From Endomicrobiia bacterium (GTDB lineage: Bacteria; Elusimicrobiota; Endomicrobiia; PHAN01), in NCBI GenBank assembly GCA_030018875.1, contig JASEHK010000061.1, positions 1 to 7,963 on the forward strand: a stretch of DNA of 7,963 bases. The letters run 5' to 3'. The notes beneath the pieces were generated by a model. It made no database searches and was not told the origin of the DNA. It saw nothing but the letters and a program-made list of their open reading frames with translations. Below are positions 1 to 5,670 of the stretch, in pieces; position 1 is the first letter of the stretch, and each line of letters begins with the position of its first letter. A program made the position numbers and the translations under genes.

Positions 1-30
1 TAAGAAATCCGTAAACACTGAGGAAAAAAA

Positions 31-192
31 ATGGAAAAACCTCCCGAATATTATTCCCGCGAATACGAACGCGAAGTAATCGGGGTCAAGATGTCTGCCT
101 ATGAAATAAAATATCGAGACCTTTGCGAGTCCGTCGGCGGTTTGGAGCAGAAAATGAAATTTGAGGGCGCGCCCTATGGCAATATCTCTTAA
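31..192 (+). CDS. small hypothetical protein (53 aa)
   Basis: The ORF starts at an ATG preceded by AGGA (21-24) with a 6-nt spacer, and a same-frame TGA at 19-21 fixes the upstream limit. The product is highly charged and rich in Glu, Lys and Tyr (it begins MEKPPEYYSREYE), with no membrane segment, signal peptide or Cys/His metal motif. I do not recognise the family. Its stop lies 23 bp from the end of the convergent ATPase gene. An upstream gene cut by the window edge could end at a stop at 1-3, 12-14 or 77-79, so this may be the last gene of an operon to the left. The ribosome binding site and sensible amino-acid composition favour a real gene, but its length leaves doubt. Confidence 0.45.
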   Translation: MEKPPEYYSREYEREVIGVKMSAYEIKYRDLCESVGGLEQKMKFEGAPYGNIS

Positions 193-215
193 AAAAAACA
201 CTCGTATCAGATTCA

Positions 216-866
216 TCATCGCCGCTGGGAGAGCGAGCCCTTTTCCAGAATATAATGTTTCGATGCGCCCGCCGCTCGCGTTTTTGCGATGGCGACGAGT
301 ATGCCGCCGTTGTCCGTGAACCGCTTAAGAATATCGTCGGCCGCGGCCCGCGACGTTGCGTCAAGAGAATCGAGTTCGTCGGCAAAGATGACCTCCGGAG
401 CGCCCATGAATGACCTTAAAAAAGAAAACTTCTGCTTCGTGCCTTTCGAAAGAAACGCGAACGTCGTGTCAAGATATTCGGCCGCTCCGATGGCTTCGGC
501 CTGCATCAGAACGGCGTCCGGCGTTTTCCTGTGTCCGCGCAGACCCGCGAAAAATTCCAGGTTTTCCCGTGCGGTAAGCGTGGAATAAAAAGAGTTCTCG
601 TCGGAAGAAACATAGCCGGTCAAAGTTTTGTACACCTGCGGTTTCTTGGATAAAGATACGGCCCCGCCCGCATGAACGTCCATCTTTATCTCGATTGTGC
701 CCGAATCGGGCGAGATAATTCCGGCCGCTATGCGCAACAGCGTGGTCTTGCCCGCCCCGTTGGGGCCGCTCAATGATACGGCTGTTGCGCGTTTAATTTC
801 AAGCGATACTGCGTCGAGCACCCGCCTGCCGCGAAAGATTTTCGATATCTCCGAAATTAAAAGCAT
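216..866 (-). CDS. ABC-type ATPase with degenerate Q- and H-loops
   Basis: This is a 216-residue ATP-binding cassette subunit, about the normal length for a stand-alone ABC ATPase. I chose the ATG at 866 (MLLISEISKIF) because ABC ATPases usually start just before this first strand. A TTG at 893 would add nine residues and directly follows an in-frame stop; neither start has a strong ribosome binding site. Walker A is GPNGAGKTT (residues 34-42). The signature loop is LSKGTKQK (139-146) in place of LSGGQ. Walker B is VIFADE (159-164), and the D-loop SLD is at 167-169. The Q-loop region reads GYVSSDENSFYSTLTAREN, with Ser where the Gln is expected. The H-loop region reads LVAIAKTRA, with no His. 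Nucleotide binding looks intact, but hydrolysis or coupling may be altered. No transmembrane partner is adjacent: the gene is divergent from the polysaccharide operon and convergent with a small ORF. The transported substrate cannot be told from sequence. Confidence 0.8.
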   Translation of the reverse strand: MLLISEISKIFRGRRVLDAVSLEIKRATAVSLSGPNGAGKTTLLRIAAGIISPDSGTIEIKMDVHAGGAVSLSKKPQVYKTLTGYVSSDENSFYSTLTARENLEFFAGLRGHRKTPDAVLMQAEAIGAAEYLDTTFAFLSKGTKQKFSFLRSFMGAPEVIFADELDSLDATSRAAADDILKRFTDNGGILVAIAKTRAAGASKHYILEKGSLSQRR

Positions 867-937
867 AATTTGATTGTGCGGCGGTTCACTCAATCACTAT
901 TCACTATTTCACCGGTCACATCCAAAGTATATATTTT

Positions 938-966
938 TTGACGAATAATCGAATATTTTGTATAAT
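938..966 (+). promoter_or_regulatory. sigma-70-type promoter of the polysaccharide operon
   Basis: TTGACG at 938-943 (5 of 6 matches to the -35 consensus) is followed after exactly 17 bp by a perfect -10 box TATAAT at 961-966. The segment is strongly AT-rich compared with the coding DNA around it. Transcription would start near 972-974, giving a leader of roughly 73 nt before the ATG at 1046. It sits in the divergent gap, so regulators bound here could also affect the ATPase gene. A weaker minus-strand -10-like TATACT (926-931) lacks a convincing -35 box. Confidence 0.75.
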
Positions 967-1034
967 TTCACACATCATTTTCAGACGCTCGCCGGCTGAG
1001 GAATTCTTTGTATTCGACAGCGCGGCGGCTCGAT

Positions 1035-1039
1035 AAGGA
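1035..1039 (+). promoter_or_regulatory. ribosome binding site selecting the ATG at 1046
   Basis: AAGGA lies 6 nt before the ATG at 1046. The in-frame TTG at 1040 directly abuts this motif and so cannot use it, which favours the ATG as the true start of the first operon gene. Confidence 0.7.
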
Positions 1040-1045
1040 TTGCTT

Positions 1046-1414
1046 ATGGGCGTTATAGCGGCCGAAACTATAAAAGATCCGATTTTTCAGATTGCGGCCG
1101 TGGTATTCGCTTTGGCTCTGGCCATATCTGTTTGGATGTTCATTTCGTCGCTCAAGAATCGCCGCTTGAACCGCCCATCCTCATCTTCCGAACAAGAACC
1201 TTCCGCCGTCGCGGCGACCAATCTTTCGCAGGAGGCGAAGTTTCAACTTCTCCTTGAAAACATAATCGCCATAAGCAAGCGCCTCGATGAATTGGACGCC
1301 AAACTCAAATCCGTCGGCTCGCCTGCGGATCCCGTTGCCCGCCAAGACATAGCGCTCAAACTCGACGCGATGTATAAAATACTATCAGGCCTCTCCGGTC
1401 CGGAGCAGAAGTGA
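1046..1414 (+). CDS. single-pass membrane protein with predicted coiled coil, unknown function
   Basis: The 122-residue product has one hydrophobic helix (about residues 13-34), then a basic patch KNRRLNR (37-43), a Ser/Glu/Pro linker (44-60), and a helix-forming region (61-90) with regularly spaced Leu and Ile that looks like a short coiled coil. A second short helix spans about 96-115. There is no cleavable signal. Positive charges just after the membrane segment suggest the C-terminal part faces the cytoplasm. The ATG is supported by AAGGA at 1035-1039. This is the first gene after the promoter and overlaps the next start by 4 bases (GTGA), so it is probably translationally coupled to it. 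I recognise no family. A scaffold or assembly role for the polysaccharide machinery is inferred from position only. Confidence 0.75.
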   Translation: MGVIAAETIKDPIFQIAAVVFALALAISVWMFISSLKNRRLNRPSSSSEQEPSAVAATNLSQEAKFQLLLENIIAISKRLDELDAKLKSVGSPADPVARQDIALKLDAMYKILSGLSGPEQK

Positions 1415-1899
1415 AGAAAGACATTTTCACTTTCGATTTTCTTGTTGTATTGCTGACGCTCATGGCCGGCGCTTATGTAATGTATTCTCGCGTTGCCTAC
1501 CATGCCAGACAGGTCGAGCTCAAAGGACGTTATGAGACCAGACGGGACGAATTGCTCCGACGGGCAGTATCAGGCGCCGTGAATGAAAACGGCGTCTCCG
1601 CCGATGCCGTTTCATCCTCGCAGGAACTTCGTAATATACTTTTTGCTTTCAAGTCGTCTTCCGCGAAAAAAGTTTCCATCGTAGGTGATTTCAACGACTG
1701 GATTCCTCAAAATATGGAAAAAGACGCCAAGGGCATGTGGACGATATCTCTTAAAATTCCGACGGGCGAATACGCCTACAACTTCATAATAGACGGGCGG
1801 CCTGCGAGGGACTTCAATAATCCCAAAACCAAGGACACCGGACGGGGATTCGTCAGTTCGTTCTTGGAGGTCAGGCCGTTCGCGCCGGACAATAAATGA
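1411..1899 (+). CDS. membrane-anchored AMPK-type glycogen-binding (CBM48-like) protein
   Basis: The 162-residue product starts at GTG, with GGAG (1402-1405) 5 nt upstream. One hydrophobic helix spans about residues 9-26, followed by a strongly basic, likely helical stretch (27-51) and a Ser-rich linker. Residues about 74-156 resemble the AMPK-beta / isoamylase N-terminal (E-set) carbohydrate-binding fold. The hallmark VSIVGDFNDW is at 88-97, the aromatic MW at 109-110, GEYAYNFIIDGR at 119-130, and a D..NP element at 134-138. Such domains bind alpha-glucans such as glycogen. No catalytic domain is attached, so this looks like a binding or sensing module. The basic stretch after the membrane helix suggests the domain may face the cytoplasm, although a periplasmic location is not excluded. 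It overlaps both neighbours by 4 bases. A role in sensing or tethering glycan precursor is inference. Confidence 0.85.
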   Translation: MKKDIFTFDFLVVLLTLMAGAYVMYSRVAYHARQVELKGRYETRRDELLRRAVSGAVNENGVSADAVSSSQELRNILFAFKSSSAKKVSIVGDFNDWIPQNMEKDAKGMWTISLKIPTGEYAYNFIIDGRPARDFNNPKTKDTGRGFVSSFLEVRPFAPDNK

Positions 1900-3752
1900 A
1901 AAAACGCCATACGGCAGCAGTCCTCTTGGCCGCCGTTTCCGTCTGTCTATCGTTGGCGCTCGTGGCCGGCGACGCGGCGCAATCGGCGATTTCATCATCA
2001 CCTTCGTCATCACCCTCGACGGCGACAATATCAACAACAACAACATCATCATCATCATCTTCTTCTTCCGCCGTGTTCTCCCGAAAAGACCTCGACACCT
2101 CGATTAAATACTATGAAAAGATGTCCTCGTCGGAAAAATTAAGTCCGAACGACCGCCTGGCCATACTTTACCGCATCAAAGAAAAATACGCCGCTTCGAA
2201 ACTCGACTTCGGCGCGCTCGATAGAGAAATAGAAAAACAGAACCGTTTGCGCGCTTCACCGCCCACTCTTAACGATGAGCGTTCCGTCGAGATTTCACAT
2301 CAGGCGTCTTCATTACAGACATCTTCATTACAGGCATCTTTATCTACGGTGGGGGGGGTGGGTGGCGGGGGCGGGCATTTGGCGCGCCGCCGACTTTCGG
2401 ACATATCGGTGATCGAAAAATCCGAAGCGTTTGAAATCTTAATTTCCGCCGACAAGCCCGACAGTCACAATCTATTCGTTCTCAAAGATCCCGACCAGAG
2501 TATTCCGCCGAAGATAGTGGCGGATTTTTACGGCCTCACCGATGCCCTGAGCGCGTCGAAAAAAGAAATTTCGCTCGGAAGCGCCGGAGTTGACAAAATA
2601 AAAACCGCCCAGTTCGAGAAAGAACCTGCGCCCGTCGCCAGAATGGTGGTGTATCTCAAAAAGAACGTGCGCCACACTTTCCGCGAGACGCCTTCCGGAT
2701 TCGCGCTTATCATACCGAAGGACGATTCCGAAAAGGGAAAAAAGATCACTCCCTTCGTCGCCGATGTTCCGTCGGCGATTCTGATTCCGCCGACTGGCGC
2801 GCCGAACAAAACTATTTCGGACGCGCCGGTCGTCCCCGCGCCCGCCGCCTCGGCTCCTTCCGTCGCGCTCTCTTCGCCACCCTCGTCGCCGACGACTCCG
2901 TCGGACGTCCGCGCCGCCGCGCGCGCTTCTTATAAAATCGAGCCCGGCGATGTTCTCTATGTAACCGTATCCCCTGCGGATGAAATCACCCGCGAAGTCA
3001 CTGTAAATCCGGGTGGCGAGATATCCTTGCCTTTGGCGGGCGTCATTCGCGCCGCCGGCCTTACTCCCGGGCGACTGGCCGAAGATATCAAAAGAGCTCT
3101 TTCAAAATACATAACCAATCCCGATGTCTCGGTGACCGTCAGGCAGTACGCGCGCCGCACAATTTTTATAACCGGCGAACTCAAGAATACCGGCGGTTAT
3201 GTTTATAAGGAAAACATGCGGCTTCTGGAGCTTATATCTCAGGCAGGGGGTTTTACCGACAGGGCCGACAGGAAAAACGTAAAGATACTGCGCGGCGAAG
3301 GCTCTGGCCGCAAGACTTTCAGGGTGGACGTCGAAGAACTCGCGCGCTCAGGAGATTTTTCGAAGGATTTCGAGCTTGAGCCTGGCGACATAGTCGAGGT
3401 TGCGGTGGGGTTCAAAAAAATATCGGTGTTAGGCGACGTGCGTAATCCCGGCAATTACGATTACCGAGAAGGTCTGAAGGTCGTCGAGGCCGTTTCCATA
3501 GCCGGCGGTTTTCTTGACACCGCGCGAATAAAAGAGGTTTCCGTTTTGCGCAAACAGGGCGCCGATACCAAATCCTTTACGGTGGATCTCGAAGCCATAC
3601 TGAAAGGGGGCAAATCGGATTTTGTCCTGTCGCCGGAAGATACGATTTACATACCGCGTAAGACGATATCTTCGGCCGTCTGGTGGGTCACCAACATAAT
3701 GCCGTGGCTTTCTCTGATTTCTATTGTCATCATCATAAGGGGCGGGCTGTGA
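1896..3752 (+). CDS. Wza-like polysaccharide export protein (AMIN, Poly_export, two SLBB domains)
   Basis: The 618-residue outer-membrane polysaccharide export (OPX) protein should form the periplasm-to-surface conduit for the polymer. It has an N-terminal signal peptide (about 1-28), then a Ser/Thr/Pro-rich low-complexity linker (33-58), a helical segment (62-115), Gln/Ser and Gly repeats (136-160), and an AMIN-like domain (about 168-275). A Pro/Ala/Ser linker (297-338) leads to Poly_export (about 344-417, starting YKIEPGDVL). Two SLBB beta-grasp domains follow (about 422-500 and 508-586, with VTGEL- and VLGDVRNPG-type starts and AGGF motifs). A Trp-rich hydrophobic helix (about 595-614) ends the protein. 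The only Cys near the signal (C17) follows Val, so there is no good lipobox, unlike Wza. Large N-terminal additions make it longer than Wza. Start overlaps the previous stop (ATGA), so translation is probably coupled. Confidence 0.93.
   Translation: MKKRHTAAVLLAAVSVCLSLALVAGDAAQSAISSSPSSSPSTATISTTTTSSSSSSSSAVFSRKDLDTSIKYYEKMSSSEKLSPNDRLAILYRIKEKYAASKLDFGALDREIEKQNRLRASPPTLNDERSVEISHQASSLQTSSLQASLSTVGGVGGGGGHLARRRLSDISVIEKSEAFEILISADKPDSHNLFVLKDPDQSIPPKIVADFYGLTDALSASKKEISLGSAGVDKIKTAQFEKEPAPVARMVVYLKKNVRHTFRETPSGFALIIPKDDSEKGKKITPFVADVPSAILIPPTGAPNKTISDAPVVPAPAASAPSVALSSPPSSPTTPSDVRAAARASYKIEPGDVLYVTVSPADEITREVTVNPGGEISLPLAGVIRAAGLTPGRLAEDIKRALSKYITNPDVSVTVRQYARRTIFITGELKNTGGYVYKENMRLLELISQAGGFTDRADRKNVKILRGEGSGRKTFRVDVEELARSGDFSKDFELEPGDIVEVAVGFKKISVLGDVRNPGNYDYREGLKVVEAVSIAGGFLDTARIKEVSVLRKQGADTKSFTVDLEAILKGGKSDFVLSPEDTIYIPRKTISSAVWWVTNIMPWLSLISIVIIIRGGL
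2031..2069 (+). repeat. in-frame trinucleotide microsatellite
   Basis: Successive codon runs ACA x4 (2034-2045), TCA x4 (2046-2057) and TCT x3 (2058-2066) encode a Thr and Ser tract at residues 46-58 of the export protein. Shorter TCA runs lie just upstream (1992-2000). Unit changes would keep the frame and alter only linker length after the signal peptide. Confidence 0.85.
2301..2345 (+). repeat. 15-nt tandem repeat, about 2.8 copies
   Basis: Three codon-aligned 15-nt units at 2301, 2316 and 2331 encode QASSL, QTSSL and QASLS. The first two and the start of the third differ by only one or a few bases, which suggests recent duplication in the linker ahead of the AMIN-like domain. The repeat stays in frame. 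Confidence 0.8.
2351..2375 (+). other. G8 homopolymer within a potential G-quadruplex
   Basis: A run of eight G (2351-2358) is followed by GGG, GGGGG and GGG separated by loops of 1 to 4 bases, which meets the usual four-run G-quadruplex pattern on the coding strand and in the mRNA. It encodes a Gly-rich stretch (residues 153-160). Loss of one G leads to a stop at 2410-2412 and gain of one to a stop at 2432-2434, so slippage would act as an on/off switch. Confidence 0.6.
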
Positions 3753-3759
3753 TATCGCA

Positions 3760-5607
3760 ATGAATCAATACACGCTGGGCATTCACGACTACTGGCGCAT
3801 CATCCGCCGAAAAAAGTGGGTGATAATTTTCGCCGCGGCCGCCACGGTTTTCTCAACCTATATTTATACCGACATGCAGACGCCTCTCTACCGCGCGACC
3901 GCCGAGGTGAAAGTCGAGCAGCCCAAATCCATACCCGGCGTGGCGGTGGATCAGTCCGGATGGGACATGTATATGGCGCTGAACACCGAGGTAAAAGTCA
4001 TAAAGAGCGCGGTAGTCGCCCAGCGCACTGCCCGCAAACTCGGAATGCTCGACGACAAAATGAGCGAGTCCGCGCGGCAGTCCGTGATACTCTCTCTTCA
4101 AAATATGGTGGACGCCGAGCGCGTCGGCGACTCCAATCTCATAAGAATATCGGCGTCCGCTTCGGACGCGCGGCAGACGGCGCTCGTCGCCAACGCCACC
4201 GCCGACACATATATTGAAAAAGGCATAGACGACCGCTCCCGACGGGCGAGAGAGCTTAAAGAGTTCATAGAGCGCCAGATGGAAGAATCGCACGCGCGCC
4301 TCAAGGAAGCCGAAGACAGTTTAAGAAAGTTCACGGAATCTTCCGGCGCCAAAGGCACGGGTGGATTTCTCGCCTCACGGCTCGTCGATATTGAAACGAG
4401 AAAAAGCGAACTCCTGAAAAAGTTCACCGAGCAGCATCCCGAGGTAAAACAGCTTTCCGACCAGATAAACGCCGTCGAGTCTCAGATGAAACACCTGCCC
4501 AAAGAAGAGCTCGAATACGCCCGTCTTATCAGAGAAGTAAAAATCAACGAAGAACTTTATACCCTGCTCGCCAAACGTTACAAGGAAGCCGAAATCTCGG
4601 AAGCCGACCGCGAGCAGACCGCCGCGATAGTCACTCCCGCCGTCGAGCCGGCGCGTCCGGTAAGGCCCAACAAGACGATGAATGTGGCCGTGGGCGTTTT
4701 CATCGGCGTTTTCTTCGGGTTTGTTCTCGCGATATTTTTCGAAAATCTCGACACATCCATAGGCACGATAGAAGACGTCGAGCATTTTCTGGGGGTGCCT
4801 GTCATCGGCATAATCCCTCACGAAGCGCCCACGCGGCTCAAGACATCCAAAAAAGACGACAGAATCTCCGCGCAACGATCTCTTATGATAATATTCCACT
4901 CGAGCAAGTCGCCTTTCGTGGAGTCGTATCATACGATGCGCACGAACCTGCAGTTCACGGCGTTCAGGGAAAAGGGCAACGTCATAAACTTTACCAGCGC
5001 GGGCGTTTCGGAAGGCAAGACGATTATGACGATAAACTTCGCCCTCGCCGCCGCTCAATCCGGCACAAAGACAGTTCTGGTCGAGATGGACTTGAGACGT
5101 CCGCTGCTCCATAAGATACTCGGTTTGCCGAGAGCGCCCGGCATCACCGAGGGCGTATTAGGACGTCCTCTCTCCGAGGTCGTCAGAGGAACCGCCGACC
5201 TTATGCTCGGAGAACTTTCCGTCGAGCGCATAATTGACGTGCCCGGCATAGAAAACCTCAAAGTCGTCACCTGCGGCGAGATACCGACAAACCCGATAGA
5301 TTTCCTGAACTCGTCTTCCACGAGAAGTTTCATAAAAGCTCTCTCGCAGAGTTTCGAACTCGTCATTCTTGACTGCCCGCCCGTTCTTCTTTTCGCCGAC
5401 CCTCTCATAATATCCAGTATAGCCGACGCGACGATTCTCGTCTATCAAGTCGGAAAAATGTCCAGGAGCGCCCTCAAACGCGCCAAAGACCAGCTCGCCG
5501 GAGTGAAGGCCAACATCGTAGGCGTCGCGCTCAACGACATCAAGGCCTCCGACATGCAGCACCGCTACGGATATTACTACACCTACAAGTATTACAACAA
5601 AGGATGA
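3760..5607 (+). CDS. Wzc/ExoP-like chain-length regulator and BY-type tyrosine kinase
   Basis: The 615-residue inner-membrane co-polymerase is fused to a cytoplasmic tyrosine autokinase that controls chain length and export through phosphorylation cycles. A Wzz-type N-terminal region (about 6-95) contains TM1 (about 19-36). A periplasmic helical region (about 155-285) leads to the signature PARPVRPNK (297-305) and TM2 (308-328). The kinase half carries ESYHTMRTNLQF (388-399), Walker A AGVSEGKT (414-421), Walker A' VLVEMDLRRP (439-448), Walker B LVILDCPP (534-541), and a C-terminal cluster of seven Tyr within residues 603-612, the autophosphorylation site. In Walker A' the usual first Asp is Glu (E442). 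Domain order matches proteobacterial Wzc rather than the split CapA/CapB systems. The gene begins 7 bp after the export gene, its natural partner. No strong ribosome binding site is visible, so coupled translation is likely. No cognate phosphatase gene is in the window. Confidence 0.95.
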   Translation: MNQYTLGIHDYWRIIRRKKWVIIFAAAATVFSTYIYTDMQTPLYRATAEVKVEQPKSIPGVAVDQSGWDMYMALNTEVKVIKSAVVAQRTARKLGMLDDKMSESARQSVILSLQNMVDAERVGDSNLIRISASASDARQTALVANATADTYIEKGIDDRSRRARELKEFIERQMEESHARLKEAEDSLRKFTESSGAKGTGGFLASRLVDIETRKSELLKKFTEQHPEVKQLSDQINAVESQMKHLPKEELEYARLIREVKINEELYTLLAKRYKEAEISEADREQTAAIVTPAVEPARPVRPNKTMNVAVGVFIGVFFGFVLAIFFENLDTSIGTIEDVEHFLGVPVIGIIPHEAPTRLKTSKKDDRISAQRSLMIIFHSSKSPFVESYHTMRTNLQFTAFREKGNVINFTSAGVSEGKTIMTINFALAAAQSGTKTVLVEMDLRRPLLHKILGLPRAPGITEGVLGRPLSEVVRGTADLMLGELSVERIIDVPGIENLKVVTCGEIPTNPIDFLNSSSTRSFIKALSQSFELVILDCPPVLLFADPLIISSIADATILVYQVGKMSRSALKRAKDQLAGVKANIVGVALNDIKASDMQHRYGYYYTYKYYNKG

Positions 5608-5614
5608 CATCCTT
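5600..5614. repeat. 15-bp palindrome over the kinase stop codon
   Basis: AAGGATG and CATCCTT flank a central A, forming a perfect 7-bp dyad that spans the last codons, the TGA stop and the start of the 63-bp gap before the polymerase gene. A one-base loop cannot form a hairpin, so it is either a protein-binding dyad or chance. Confidence 0.3.
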
Positions 5615-5670
5615 CCGTAGTGCGTCCCTTGTAGCGTTTTCTCAAATACGCCGCAACAACCGGTACGCAG

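Noticed and set aside
165..174. GGGCGCGCCC palindrome, with GGCGCGCC also at 2381-2388 and 2796-2803
   Set aside because: All three are inside coding sequence, without shared flanks or spacing, and are plausible by chance in GC-rich codons.
193..215. Bidirectional terminator in the convergent gap, suggested by an A8/T8 run at 191-198
   Set aside because: I could not find a stable stem next to the T-tract on either strand; the best pairing was 4 bp with a loop of almost 30 bases.
988..1030. Leader hairpin or riboswitch upstream of the first operon gene
   Set aside because: Only about 5 bp (CGCCG with CGGCG) can pair across a loop of about 28 bases, and no known riboswitch core is visible.
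1935..1950. Lipoprotein signal in the export protein (C17)
   Set aside because: The residue before the Cys is Val (AVSVC), which does not fit the lipobox requirement for Gly, Ala or Ser.
3853..5112. Long minus-strand ORFs of 109-245 codons inside the kinase gene
   Set aside because: They lie fully antisense to a gene with clear domain motifs, have unnatural His/Arg/Phe-rich compositions, and are explained by the codon bias of the real gene.
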